Assembly (NCBI GenBank): GCA_020636255.1
Contig: JACJYE010000004.1
Span: 186,001-250,000, forward strand
Length of the DNA: 64,000 bases
Reading direction: 5' to 3'
Source of the DNA: Lewinellaceae bacterium
GTDB taxonomy: Bacteria > Bacteroidota > Bacteroidia > Chitinophagales > Saprospiraceae
Below, piece after piece: positions 27,218 to 36,816 of the stretch. Every line of letters starts with the position of its first letter. Position 1 is the first letter of the stretch. Under the pieces are notes generated by a model. The model was not told where the DNA came from. It saw only the letters and a list, made by a program, of their open reading frames with translations, and ran no database searches. The translations under genes were made by a program, and so were the position numbers.

Positions 27218-28639
27218 ATGATCAAGAAAACCACCCTGCTGTTTCTCTTATCCCTGCATTTTTGTTTGTCTGCCATCGCCCAACCTCTCGCCTTTCCCGA
27301 GGCCGACGGCTACGGCCGCTTTACCGTAGGCGGCCGCGGCGGCAAAGTGTACATCGTCAACTCACTCGAAGACCAACCTGACAAGCCCTTGCCCGGTACG
27401 CTTCGGTATGCCGTTAAGAAAAAGGGCGCGCGAACCATTGTGTTTGCCGTTTCAGGGGTCATCGACCTTCAGGCGCCGCTGAGCATCCATAATGACAGTA
27501 TTACCATTGCCGGCCAGACGTCGCCGGGAGGCATCTGCCTGCGTGGATACACCACCCGCGTCGAGGCCAACCAGGTCATCATCCGATACCTGCGCTTCCG
27601 GCTGGGTGCTGTAGAAGCCGACGACGACGCCAGTAATGGCTCCCGCAGGCAGAACATCATCATCGACCACTGCTCTTTCAGCTGGGGGGTCGATGAGACC
27701 GCTTCTTTTTATATCAACCAGAACTTTACCTTGCAATACAGCATCATTTCCGAAAGCCTCAACGATGCCGGGCACATCAAAGGCCCCCACGGCTACGGCG
27801 GCATTTGGGGCGGCTCAGGAGCTTCTTTCCACCACAACCTACTGGCGCATCACACCAGCCGCAATCCAAGGCTGCAGGGTTATCGCTACCAGTACAGGCC
27901 GCCTTACCCGGAAAACGAAGAACTGACAGACCTGCGCAACAACGTGCTGTACAACTGGGGCTTTCACAGCATGTACGGCGGCGAGAACGGCCAGTTCAAC
28001 CTCATCAATAACTATTACAAGCCAGGCCCGGCGAGCACTGCCATCCGCTTTTACCAATTTTCAGGTGGAGCCCCCGAACTGAAATTCCCGATGGCCTACA
28101 TCGCCGGTAACGACTTTGAAGGCAAACCCGAATGGCTGAATGACAACCGTCCGGGGCTCGACATCAAGCCATGGGAAAAAGGCGCCGAGGCGCCCAGTGT
28201 CGACAGCTTCCTGGTCAAGGCTCCTTTCTCTCCTTCCATCCTGCCGCTATTTAATACGGATACAGCGTATCGCTTCACCGAAACGGCAAAAGAGGCGTAC
28301 CATCGCCTTGTAGAACAGCAGGAAGCCGGCGCCAACCGCAACGCCAACGGCTTTTTCCTGGACGAAGTCGACGGGCGCATCCTGAAAGAGGCGCGGGAAG
28401 GCAGTACGCTCCATGGCTCCGGCATCATCAACAGCGAAGCCGAAGTGTTGCCAGCCTGGGATGAATACGCCAAAAGCTTCCAGGTTTTCCCCACTCCTGT
28501 TGATGAAGACCAGGACGGCTTGCCCGATGCCTGGGAAAAAAGCCATGGGGCCAGTACCCCCAATGCGTACGGCCTCAGCGACACGTATACCAACATCGAG
28601 GTGTACTGCAACGAGCTGGGAGCTTTTGATACAAACTAG
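27218..28639 (+). CDS. PL1 pectate lyase
   Basis: A 473-residue PL1 pectate lyase with a Sec signal (LLFLLSLHFCLSAIAQ) and no lipobox, so probably periplasmic or secreted, unlike the lipoprotein PL1 upstream. Core blocks are FPEADGYGRFTVGGRGGKV, TIAGQTSPGGICLRGY, DHCSFSWGVDETASFY and HHTSRNPRLQGY with the PL1 Arg residues. The C-terminus repeats the DEDQDGLPDAWEKSHG calcium-loop type motif. The frame is open upstream to 27074, but this overlaps the methylesterase; the ATG at 27218 gives a proper signal peptide. Its stop shares bases with the stop of the opposing gene. Confidence 0.93.
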   Translation: MIKKTTLLFLLSLHFCLSAIAQPLAFPEADGYGRFTVGGRGGKVYIVNSLEDQPDKPLPGTLRYAVKKKGARTIVFAVSGVIDLQAPLSIHNDSITIAGQTSPGGICLRGYTTRVEANQVIIRYLRFRLGAVEADDDASNGSRRQNIIIDHCSFSWGVDETASFYINQNFTLQYSIISESLNDAGHIKGPHGYGGIWGGSGASFHHNLLAHHTSRNPRLQGYRYQYRPPYPENEELTDLRNNVLYNWGFHSMYGGENGQFNLINNYYKPGPASTAIRFYQFSGGAPELKFPMAYIAGNDFEGKPEWLNDNRPGLDIKPWEKGAEAPSVDSFLVKAPFSPSILPLFNTDTAYRFTETAKEAYHRLVEQQEAGANRNANGFFLDEVDGRILKEAREGSTLHGSGIINSEAEVLPAWDEYAKSFQVFPTPVDEDQDGLPDAWEKSHGASTPNAYGLSDTYTNIEVYCNELGAFDTN

Positions 28640-29532
28640 TGCGCTATTACACCCCTGTTCTTCAGCCAGTCCTGGAGCCGCTCTTTCCAGGTTGACAGAA
28701 CGGGGTCGCCAGGGGCGAAGCCGGCGCCGTGCCCTCCTTTTTCGTAGATGTGCAATTCGGCAGGTATGCCGGCTTCCCGTAATGCCAGGTAGAACCTGAC
28801 GCTATTCTCGGCAGGCACCCCTTTATCTTCATCCGTATGAAATAAAAAGGTAGGCGGAGTAAGCGGCTTAACCTGCAGTTCATTGGACAGCAGATCCACG
28901 TCTTCAGCCTTTGGCGTAGGCCCCAGCAGGTTGAGCCGCGAGCCTGCATGCACATACCTGGTGTTCAGCGAAATGACCGGATAGGCCAGGATCATGAAAT
29001 TGGGCAGGCAGCTTACCCGCTCGACGGGGTCGGCAGCATCGGGCCGGCCGTCGTCGAAATGGGTGCCGAGTGTCGAGGCCAGGTGGCCTCCAGCTGAAAA
29101 CCCCATCACGCCTATCTTATCGGGGTTGATGCCCCACTGTTCGGCGCCGGAACGAATAATGCGGAAGCCTCGTTTAGCATCGTTGAGCATAACGGGATGT
29201 TTGTATGCCGTCCCTTGCGGATTACCCAGGCGGTATTTCAGGACGAAAGCATGGACCCCCAGGCTATTGAACCATTGGGCGATCTTTGTACCTTCCTTTT
29301 CCATCGCCAGATGGCCATACCCTCCTCCGGGGCAGATCATGACTGCTGCGCCGGTTGCCTTATCCGCGTCTGCCAGATAGATGAACAAAGACGGTTTATC
29401 TTCGGGTTGCTGCCCCAGCGCTCCCGGCGCCCCCTGGGGATACAGAAGGCGTTCTTCCTGTGCATTGAGCGCTGTAAGGCACAGTATAAAGAGTACCAGT
29501 GCTACAGAAATGCGATAGGGTATCTGTTTCAT
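28636..29532 (-). CDS. Exported alpha/beta-hydrolase acetylesterase
   Basis: A 298-residue alpha/beta hydrolase of the xylan/pectin acetylesterase-like group, exported by a signal peptide ending TALNAQ. It has the oxyanion loop CPGGGYGHLA, the nucleophile elbow GFSAGGHLAS and the catalytic His in KGGHGAGF; an Asp in HTDEDKGVP completes the triad. It is the last gene of the leftward operon and lies 9 bases after GH105. Removal of acetyl groups from RG-I oligosaccharides is the likely role, by context. Confidence 0.87.
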   Translation of the reverse strand: MKQIPYRISVALVLFILCLTALNAQEERLLYPQGAPGALGQQPEDKPSLFIYLADADKATGAAVMICPGGGYGHLAMEKEGTKIAQWFNSLGVHAFVLKYRLGNPQGTAYKHPVMLNDAKRGFRIIRSGAEQWGINPDKIGVMGFSAGGHLASTLGTHFDDGRPDAADPVERVSCLPNFMILAYPVISLNTRYVHAGSRLNLLGPTPKAEDVDLLSNELQVKPLTPPTFLFHTDEDKGVPAENSVRFYLALREAGIPAELHIYEKGGHGAGFAPGDPVLSTWKERLQDWLKNRGVIAH

Positions 29533-29541
29533 ATCAAAACG

Positions 29542-30681
29542 CTACTTCATTTTATATACTTCCGAGCCGGCAAGCAAAAAAGCGCCCAGCCCATAATCTT
29601 CAAAATCGGGTATTTTATCAAAGCTCAGCGGCTGGCCGTCTTTAGGCTCTTTACCCGTACTTTGCATGTAACCGAGGAAGCCATTGGAGTGTAAAGCATC
29701 TTTCACCATAGCGTTCCAGGCTTTGATGATGAGCGGCCGGTATGCCTTTTCCTTCAAATAGCCGTTGTTCACCCCCCAGGCCAGCCCATAAACGAACATG
29801 GCTGTCCCGCTGGTTTCCTTGCCGCCAAAATGGGTTGGGTCATGCAGGCTTACATTCCAGAAGCCGTCCTCCCGTTGAACCTCAGCCAGCGCTTTGGCCA
29901 TTCGCTTCAGGTCTTTGATGTAAAACTTACGGTGCGGCGCATCCTTGGGGATAATGTCCAGCACCCGGGCCAAAGCTACCAAAACCCAGCCGTTCCCTCT
30001 CGACCAGTAACAGTCCTCTCCATTGGGTTCGGCATAGGGCGGGTCAAAATCGGCATCGCGCCACCAAAGGCCGTCTTTCTTATTGAACAAGCCGTTGTCC
30101 CCATGCTTTTCCCGAGTAAACCTGTACATCTCATACATCCGTTCAAAATAGGCCTCATCGTCGTATATTACCCCCAGCCTGGCGAAGATGGGCATGCCCA
30201 TCTGGATGGCATCGATCCAATGCCAGTCATCAACCTTGTCCGTGTGCATCATACTATCAATTGAGGCTTTGATGTATTTGATCCGTTCGGGTTGCTCGTC
30301 TATGAGGTATAGGCCGATATACGTCTGCCCGGCGCATTGGTTGTCGGCATTCCTGGTATAGGTATCGCCGTCGCGAAGGTTCCATTGATGGAACTCGCCC
30401 CAGCGCACGGCATAGTCGTAATACGCCGGTAAGCTGTCGATGCTGTATAGCGCCATCAGCCCTTCGTAATAAACGGCCCTGGTCCAGATATTGCTGGCCC
30501 GCTCCTTGTTGGTGACGATCGTTTTTCCCACGTCCGGCCATTTTTCCATAAAATAGGTATTGGCAAGCCGCATTTTTTTTAGAACTTCTGCCTTATCAGG
30601 CGCCGGTTGCGCGTGTACGGAGGCAGTTCCCAGGGTGCTCAGAAGGGCTAAGCCCCAAAGCAAATGCGTTTGTCTTTTCAT
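29542..30681 (-). CDS. GH105 unsaturated rhamnogalacturonyl hydrolase
   Basis: A 379-residue six-hairpin glycosidase of family GH105, which removes the unsaturated galacturonate left at the non-reducing end by lyases from RG-I or homogalacturonan oligomers. Family features include DWHWIDAIQMGMPIFARLG with the catalytic Asp and YWSRGNGWVLVALARVL. A signal peptide (MKRQTHLLWGLALLSTLGTA) indicates periplasmic action. The frame extends upstream to 30765, but that overlaps the next gene and lacks a leader; the ATG at 30679-30681 is chosen. Confidence 0.92.
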   Translation of the reverse strand: MKRQTHLLWGLALLSTLGTASVHAQPAPDKAEVLKKMRLANTYFMEKWPDVGKTIVTNKERASNIWTRAVYYEGLMALYSIDSLPAYYDYAVRWGEFHQWNLRDGDTYTRNADNQCAGQTYIGLYLIDEQPERIKYIKASIDSMMHTDKVDDWHWIDAIQMGMPIFARLGVIYDDEAYFERMYEMYRFTREKHGDNGLFNKKDGLWWRDADFDPPYAEPNGEDCYWSRGNGWVLVALARVLDIIPKDAPHRKFYIKDLKRMAKALAEVQREDGFWNVSLHDPTHFGGKETSGTAMFVYGLAWGVNNGYLKEKAYRPLIIKAWNAMVKDALHSNGFLGYMQSTGKEPKDGQPLSFDKIPDFEDYGLGAFLLAGSEVYKMK

Positions 30682-30725
30682 GGCCTTTTGTTTTTCGCTT
30701 TTAAGAATAAAACCAAATATAGCCA

Positions 30726-32882
30726 TCACGGCAAACGTTTTAGCCCTTCCCATCTTACTTTCCACTTTCCATTATCCGGAAAACCGGGATTTGGCCCCTG
30801 AGGCCCGCCATCCCAGCCCGCTGCCATCATAGCTACGGCCGTGAGCAGGCCGCCGTTGCCAGGCAGGTATATGCGGAGCCTTTTGTTCTGATAATTGTGC
30901 CCATTAGGCAGGTATGTATTTTTCTGCACATCCATCAACAGGGCGTCAACGGCGGCATCCTGATGGCCCAGCCGGGCGGCGCACATGGCCAGCATCGGAT
31001 AATCCCAGCCCCAGGTGCCTTCCCAATCCCACTTGCTGATAACCTCTCTGAAAGTATTTCCCATGACGGCCGTATCTACCAGAGGGGATGAGGGCAACAT
31101 GCCATAAGCACCCGTTACAATGGGGTGGTCGCTCCTGTTTTCCATATCGGTATAGGCCTCCGTAGCCCCCGCCGCCGGCAGGTACAATCCATCGGCTTCC
31201 GGCAAAGGAGCCAGTTTGGCGGCCACTTCTGCCCATTTGGGGTTGGGGGGCAAGCCCAGGCGTTCCCTCCATTTCTGGGCCACCGTTAGCCCGAAATACC
31301 AGTAAGCCAGCTCAAAAGGCGGGTCATCGGTTTCGGTAGCCGGAAATATTTCCTGAGCGGGGATCAGCGGATGGAACAGGTGATAATGGCCGTCGGAAGG
31401 GCTGTACCGGGCGAAGGAGGCCATGAAGTCAGCTGTAGCAAAAACGACTTCCTGGAACCTTCGCAGCGTCGCCTCATCGGGCTGCTGCCGGTAGAAAAGC
31501 TCGGCAAAATAGATCGGGTGCGGCTGCTGCCAGGCCAGAAACTCGCCCACACTCGACGGGCTGGAACGGGCTTCGGGCCCCGTCATTTTCTGCCACCTGG
31601 CGCCCTCGTACCCCTGCAATTGCGCACGGCGGCGGGCTTCGGGTAAAGCCTTTTCATACCACCCCATACTTTTCTCCAACAGGCCGATCCTGTTCCACAA
31701 CGCGAAGTGCACACCATGCCACCAGTGCATTTCCAGGTGGAATTTGCCATACCAGCTATTCATGGTGAGCCCGGTCTCCTGCGGCGGGTACTGCCCGGCG
31801 CACTGTATCTTCGCCAGGTATTGGGAAAGCACAACCCTTCTTTCCAGTTCGCCCGCTCTGGGGTCAGTACACTCAGAGAAATCCATTGCACCGCCTTCCG
31901 TCCAGAAGGCTGCCCAATTTTCGCGGCTATTGATTTGCGTGGATGCAAAATCAGGTTGCGAACCTTGTTGTTTTTCCTGTGTGAACCAAACCGAGCATTC
32001 AAAGGCGCCATCACTTTGCCCCGGTTCAAGAGCGAAGGTATGCCTGCCGGTACGGGTAAAGGCGCCATCGCCGCTCCAACGCACGCCCACGGCATAGGCC
32101 GTAGCGTCCAGCCTGCGTTCCACCCATACCTGCCGGCTGCCGGCCTGGGTGGCTATGCTCTGGTGCTTGCTGCGCCGGCCCCAATTGTAACCCGGGCAGA
32201 CGTGGCAACCCGCTCCGTAGGGAAATGAAAAGCTTACCTTTAAGCGCCCCTCCCGGACCAGGGGAGACTCCACCCGAAAAGCAATGAGATCGCGGGACTG
32301 ATGGCTATAGAGTACGACCTTTACAGGCTGGCCTTCGAGCTCAAAATAGCTGCTTATAACCCCTGTCCAGAGGTTCAGTTCCTGCCTTATATTCCGGATA
32401 TCCTCTATTTTTGCCTTCCTGCCGTTCTTGAGCGTCATTTCCAGGCCCACCAGCCCCAGGTGCAGCCGGTGCGGGTTGGACCGCAGCCAGTTGGCCGCCC
32501 TTTTTTTTCTGCCTTTCTTGGGCTGAACAGCAACGGGCACCTTCCTGTTTCCGAACGTTTCAAAACTATCCAGCACCTCTTCCGTTCTGTAATTGCGCTT
32601 GTTGGGAAAGCTGTGCCAGCCCCACTGCGACTGTGTGCCCAGGGAAATGCCTTCTTCGTAGTATTCGGGAAAGCTCTGCAAACCGGTGACGTCCACGGTA
32701 AATGCAAATTCGCCGTTGCCTACCGATAAAGAGCCTAGTGGATCTGCTTCTGTAACCTGCACGTTGTTCCGGCTTACAAGAGCCTCCCGGTCGATAGCCT
32801 GCCCGTAGGATGCTAAACCAAAAAATAAAACGGCCAGGCTCATCAGGAGAAAGTGTCGGTTCATGTTCATGATTTTCAACAT
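30726..32882 (-). CDS. Exported six-hairpin-like putative glycosidase or lyase, family not assigned
   Basis: A 718-residue exported protein (signal MNRHFLLMSLAVLFFGLASY, ending GQA). The N-terminal half looks like a beta-sandwich (DPLGSLSVGNGEFAFTVDVT, LYSHQSRDLIAFRVESPL). The C-terminal half resembles an (alpha/alpha)6 barrel, with HWWHGVHFALWNRIGLLEKS, WEGTWGWDYPMLAMCAARLG and YLPGNGGLLTAVAMMAAGWD, a layout like GH65/GH95 clan proteins. I do not recognise a named family with certainty. Between GH105 and a DUF4450 protein in a pectin operon, a side-chain glycosidase or a rhamnosyl-uronate lyase are the main options. Alternative starts lie at 32870 and 32864. Confidence 0.72.
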   Translation of the reverse strand: MLKIMNMNRHFLLMSLAVLFFGLASYGQAIDREALVSRNNVQVTEADPLGSLSVGNGEFAFTVDVTGLQSFPEYYEEGISLGTQSQWGWHSFPNKRNYRTEEVLDSFETFGNRKVPVAVQPKKGRKKRAANWLRSNPHRLHLGLVGLEMTLKNGRKAKIEDIRNIRQELNLWTGVISSYFELEGQPVKVVLYSHQSRDLIAFRVESPLVREGRLKVSFSFPYGAGCHVCPGYNWGRRSKHQSIATQAGSRQVWVERRLDATAYAVGVRWSGDGAFTRTGRHTFALEPGQSDGAFECSVWFTQEKQQGSQPDFASTQINSRENWAAFWTEGGAMDFSECTDPRAGELERRVVLSQYLAKIQCAGQYPPQETGLTMNSWYGKFHLEMHWWHGVHFALWNRIGLLEKSMGWYEKALPEARRRAQLQGYEGARWQKMTGPEARSSPSSVGEFLAWQQPHPIYFAELFYRQQPDEATLRRFQEVVFATADFMASFARYSPSDGHYHLFHPLIPAQEIFPATETDDPPFELAYWYFGLTVAQKWRERLGLPPNPKWAEVAAKLAPLPEADGLYLPAAGATEAYTDMENRSDHPIVTGAYGMLPSSPLVDTAVMGNTFREVISKWDWEGTWGWDYPMLAMCAARLGHQDAAVDALLMDVQKNTYLPNGHNYQNKRLRIYLPGNGGLLTAVAMMAAGWDGGPQGPNPGFPDNGKWKVRWEGLKRLP

Positions 32883-32912
32883 AAGGAATACTCAAAAAAC
32901 AAGCTCTTAGGC

Positions 32913-35900
32913 TCAGCGTACCAAGGTAAGGGCCATCAGCCCCACAATCACCTCGTTGCACAGGGTTTTTACTGTTAGCTGTTTCAGCTTTTTATCCGGG
33001 ATAAGCGGCAGGCACAATACCGTCGCTGCGCCGCCGTCGGCCACTCTGTCAGAATATCCTTTCAGGGAAACATAGCCATCAAAAGCTCCGGCCGGGCAAA
33101 GCCCCGTTTTCAGGTGCACCCGCGGTGGCGGTGGCTGGCCCGTATCAAAAGCAAAGCCATCCAGGTAATAGTCCTGCTCAATAGGCCACCAGTTCTCCGG
33201 GTTGCGGAGGGGAAGCACCGAGTGGGCGCCATCCATATATTCCACATCTATCAGGCCATTGTCCATTCTGCTCTGCATGGCGTTGGTAGACCCCGCTACG
33301 AGCAGGTATGCCCTGCTTGCGCCGCCGCTCAGGGGTACAGTCACCGATGCGGGGAAATTATCCCAAAGGGAAGTAAAAATAACGTTGTTGCCGCCTTCCG
33401 GGCCCGGCGTGGCAAAGGGAATGCCCTGTGGCAGCTCGAACACGCCATCGGCTCCGGCCAGGCTTCTGAGCCCGGTATCGTCGATATCCGGTTCAACCAG
33501 GGGATAACACCAGTTGCCTACCCCCTGTAATGGTATTTGCACTGTTGGAGATTGGGCTCGTGGAGCAAGGTACTGGTGCTTAAAGACCTGCGTAACGCTA
33601 TCATTGAAGAAGGGCGACAGATCAACCGTTTCCCACTTGGCGCCCTCCGGGCTTTGTATGCTCCAATTGGTTACTGCTGCTGAGGCGCTTTCACCCCGCC
33701 CCCAATCCAACCGGATAATATTTGGGCCGGGCATCAGGCCTGGAGGCAATAACCCTAACTCTTCCGATAAAGCACCAGGAGCGAGAGGTATTCCTCCGGC
33801 CAAGGCATCGCCCCGGGCCTCAGCCCGTATATCGGCAACGATAGCAGAAGCGGTGTTGTTCTGAAGCCGGAATAACAGTCCATCGGCACTTTGCCGGGCT
33901 GCCGGCAAAATAGATACCGGAGGGCGGATCTCCATATTTACTGGCGACCACCAGCGAAGTGCTCCTTGCTGCAGCTGAACGAAAAAAGTATGGTGCCCAG
34001 GCTGGCCCAGCGCGATGGCTTCTGTGAAATGGCTTCCTTTCGCTTTGACATTCAGTATGCCCTGGGGGTCGTAGATCTCCATCATAGCCGCGTTCCGGCT
34101 CTGGAGCCCCAACACCTCGCCCCTGGCTACAACTGCCGGCATCCGGAGGGCCTCAATGCCGGCGCCCTCCCATTCCACCACCACTTCGCAACTATCCGAC
34201 GGTTCCGCTCGTACTTCCACCATGGGGAAGCCGATCGCGTCTTCCACATTTTTCCAGCTGGCCGCTTTGCCATTGACAGTAACTGCGCGGATGCTCTGCC
34301 CCATGGCCTTCACCTTAAGCAGCAGCGGCAATTTATGGGGCAAACTTGAGCGGATCAGATACCGGGCGGCCCGGCCTTCTCTTTCGAAATGAAAGGAAAT
34401 ATCGGGAAGGGCAAGAGAAGCTCGCTCCCACGCATCGGGAAAACCTGGCTGTATGGCCAACACGCCTTCAAGCGCATCGGGCCTAATGCCGAAAAGGCCT
34501 TCTACCAGGGTGCGGGCGGCAATGCCCACCGGGTCGGCAAAATCGCGGTACAGCTCCCCGCGGAATGCATCGTAGAACGACAACTGCTGGAAAGACCCCG
34601 GGCTGGCGCCGAGGTACATGCTTTCCATGATAGCGCTTTTCCACAGGCCAAAAGCCTCCTCATTCCTTCCCGCCTGCCAGTAGGCCAAAGCGGTGTGCAA
34701 CACCTCCGCCATCGCCACGTTGTTCACCGACCAGGTATAGGGCATCCAGTTCGTCGTAGAAAGGGTGAAAAGCCCGTCGGGAAGGCCTCCGGCCCTGATG
34801 GGGATATGCGGGATATCCGTATCCACATACCGCAAAGCCTGATAGGCCTGGAAAGGCTCGGGAAGTTCAGAGTCTATGGCGTGGTAAACCGTCCACAAGC
34901 CTGCTGCCGGGTGTAGCAACTTATTACCGAGTATATCCTTGTATTCGGCATACCTGCCCAAACCCGGCATCCACAGCTTGTTATTGACTGCTGTGCGTAT
35001 CTTTTCGGCCTCCAGCCGGTAGGGCTCGGGGGCTTCACCGATCAAAACTGCCAGCTCGGCCGCCAGTTTATTGGCCAGGAAGTTGTAGGCGGAAGCATGC
35101 GTTACACCGCCGCCGCTGTATTCAAGGGCGTCGCTGGCCCATATAGCGCAGTAGGCGTCGTATAGCCCGTCGCCATCATCATCAAAACAGCGCTTCTCCC
35201 AATCCAGGTGCCGCACCAGTACCGGCCACATTTCCCGGGCGAAAGCCATATCGCCTGTCCAGCGCAGGTAGCGGAGCAACTGGTCGATAAAGACGAGGTT
35301 CATATCGTAGTGGTGGGCGCGAAAGTCTCCGCCGGGATTGCGGCAGATGTAACCGCTCGAAAAAAGAGCTGTGCCCAAAACCTCTTTTTGACGGGCGAAA
35401 TTCAGAGCTGTATCCGGGGTAACGGGCCCCGTCGAGGGCTGATCCAGCTGCGACAAAGCATAAGCTCTGAAATGCGAACGCGCCCTGTCGTGCCACCCGA
35501 GTGGAGTGGCCACATAAGCGCCGCGCCAGCCGTTCAGGCGCATCCTCCAGGCAACGGCGCCATGCAGGTAGGTAGGGGCCTCCCATATCGCATCTGCGGC
35601 AATGGCCAGAGCCCCGCCAAAAGGGTTAATGTATGGGTCGGGCACCGATAACTTTACGCGCCCTGCCAGCTGTAGCCTGGCTGCTTCGGCCTGATCGAAC
35701 AGGCTTTCTAAATCCGAATAGGCCAGTGGCGGCCTGGTTTCGGGATTGTGAATGGAAAAATACAACACGCTATCGCTGCGGATGCTCAGCTTGCCTGCAA
35801 TCGCGGGGGTATCCAGCCCGCTGGAGTTGTAAAAAACTATAGGGCTCGACTGCTGCCCCGCATCGACAAGCCGCAGCACCGCCCCCGGCGGAAAAGTGCC

Positions 35901-36623
35901 AAGCAGTTGTTTTTGCTGTCCAAAAGGTTCGCCTTCAGGCTGCCCGGAAGCCCGGTGCTGTATCTCGTAACGCTCCGCTTCAGTCAGTGCCCTGCCGGAA
36001 CCGAAATGCAAAACGAAACGGTTGTCGTTTATTTCGTAAAGATTATCCTTACAATACTCCGGTTTCAGGTAGAAAGAGGATTCGGGGTCCGCGCCGATGT
36101 CGCCATCCCTGTGAAAGCGCTTGCCGGTGGCGCCGCCGAAGGCAAACAAAAGCCCGAGGCCCTCCTCTCCCACTCCTTCGAAAACGGCTTGTACCAGAAG
36201 GCCATCCGCATCAGGCATGGCCAGTACCTTCATCAGCAAACGGCCCTGGCCCAGCATCGGGCCCTCTATCACGTATGCCATCGCACCAGGCGTATAACGT
36301 GCCGTAATACGCTCAGCGTCGATAAGCCATTGGCTGGTATCGGCATTCGCAAGCCCGAATTTCAGGCTTCCCCCCATGCCCGGCAGGTACAAGGCAAACT
36401 GTGGAAGGCCTCCCGCTTCTACCCGAAAACCCGTATTTGTCCCGTACAAAGCCCGGTTAAAGCGCCGCTTATCATTAACAGCCACAAAGCGCTCTCCATC
36501 AGGTACATATCGAATATTACGTTCAATGCCATGCCATAAGCCGTTTGCCCTTTCCTGGGCCCGGGCCCGGCAAAAAGACAAAGTACTTAACACAATGGCG
36601 AACGTAATAAACCTAAGCTGCAT
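32913..36623 (-). CDS. DUF4450 protein, large exported putative glycoside hydrolase
   Basis: A 1236-residue exported protein with signal peptide ending RARAQ. The start of the mature chain (ERANGLWHGIERNIRYVPDG, FNRALYGTNTGFRVEAGGLP) matches my memory of the DUF4450 family. A middle segment of about residues 350-760 reads like an (alpha/alpha)6 barrel (DGDGLYDAYCAIWASDALEY, ASAYNFLANKLAAELAVLIG), and the last 450 residues look beta-rich. The substrate is unknown. Operon position between a GH106 rhamnosidase and another six-hairpin-like enzyme suggests action on RG-I or related side chains (inference). It starts 193 bp after the GH106 stop, across a repeat-bearing gap. Confidence 0.78.
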   Translation of the reverse strand: MQLRFITFAIVLSTLSFCRARAQERANGLWHGIERNIRYVPDGERFVAVNDKRRFNRALYGTNTGFRVEAGGLPQFALYLPGMGGSLKFGLANADTSQWLIDAERITARYTPGAMAYVIEGPMLGQGRLLMKVLAMPDADGLLVQAVFEGVGEEGLGLLFAFGGATGKRFHRDGDIGADPESSFYLKPEYCKDNLYEINDNRFVLHFGSGRALTEAERYEIQHRASGQPEGEPFGQQKQLLGTFPPGAVLRLVDAGQQSSPIVFYNSSGLDTPAIAGKLSIRSDSVLYFSIHNPETRPPLAYSDLESLFDQAEAARLQLAGRVKLSVPDPYINPFGGALAIAADAIWEAPTYLHGAVAWRMRLNGWRGAYVATPLGWHDRARSHFRAYALSQLDQPSTGPVTPDTALNFARQKEVLGTALFSSGYICRNPGGDFRAHHYDMNLVFIDQLLRYLRWTGDMAFAREMWPVLVRHLDWEKRCFDDDGDGLYDAYCAIWASDALEYSGGGVTHASAYNFLANKLAAELAVLIGEAPEPYRLEAEKIRTAVNNKLWMPGLGRYAEYKDILGNKLLHPAAGLWTVYHAIDSELPEPFQAYQALRYVDTDIPHIPIRAGGLPDGLFTLSTTNWMPYTWSVNNVAMAEVLHTALAYWQAGRNEEAFGLWKSAIMESMYLGASPGSFQQLSFYDAFRGELYRDFADPVGIAARTLVEGLFGIRPDALEGVLAIQPGFPDAWERASLALPDISFHFEREGRAARYLIRSSLPHKLPLLLKVKAMGQSIRAVTVNGKAASWKNVEDAIGFPMVEVRAEPSDSCEVVVEWEGAGIEALRMPAVVARGEVLGLQSRNAAMMEIYDPQGILNVKAKGSHFTEAIALGQPGHHTFFVQLQQGALRWWSPVNMEIRPPVSILPAARQSADGLLFRLQNNTASAIVADIRAEARGDALAGGIPLAPGALSEELGLLPPGLMPGPNIIRLDWGRGESASAAVTNWSIQSPEGAKWETVDLSPFFNDSVTQVFKHQYLAPRAQSPTVQIPLQGVGNWCYPLVEPDIDDTGLRSLAGADGVFELPQGIPFATPGPEGGNNVIFTSLWDNFPASVTVPLSGGASRAYLLVAGSTNAMQSRMDNGLIDVEYMDGAHSVLPLRNPENWWPIEQDYYLDGFAFDTGQPPPPRVHLKTGLCPAGAFDGYVSLKGYSDRVADGGAATVLCLPLIPDKKLKQLTVKTLCNEVIVGLMALTLVR

Positions 36624-36816
36624 ACCTTTACACTTTAACCTTAATCCTTGTCCCGAGGCTCCACCACGACGCCTTTTCGTCCATGGGCGATGCCCGTGGC
36701 TGGCCTGCTAACGCCCTTTGGGCGAGACGGCTGGCTCCGCCGCAACATCGTTGGTTGTCATCCCTTGGCGGCACTTCAACCTTTAACCTTTAACCTTTAA
36801 CCTTTAACCCTTCCCC
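36624..36816. repeat. Repeat-like intergenic block in the leftward operon
   Basis: This 193-bp gap between GH106 and DUF4450 holds no gene. It contains small inverted repeats (CGCCC-TTT-GGGCG at about 36712-36724; GGGC-GAT-GCCC near 36688) and the tandem 7-bp array at 36778-36812. All other gaps in this operon except the one with the 160-bp element are under 60 bp, so it may be an inserted dispersed repeat. This cannot be proved without the rest of the genome. Confidence 0.4.
36778..36812. repeat. Tandem 7-bp repeat (AACCTTT)n
   Basis: Four exact copies of AACCTTT (36778-36805) and one imperfect copy (AACCCTT, 36806-36812) lie just after the stop of the GH106 gene in its reading direction. 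A related CTTTAACCTTAA occurs near 36634. Short-period arrays like this can change copy number by slippage. Confidence 0.85.

Noticed and set aside
36778..36812. Possible CRISPR-like array
   Set aside because: The unit is only 7 bp with no spacers; it is a simple tandem repeat.
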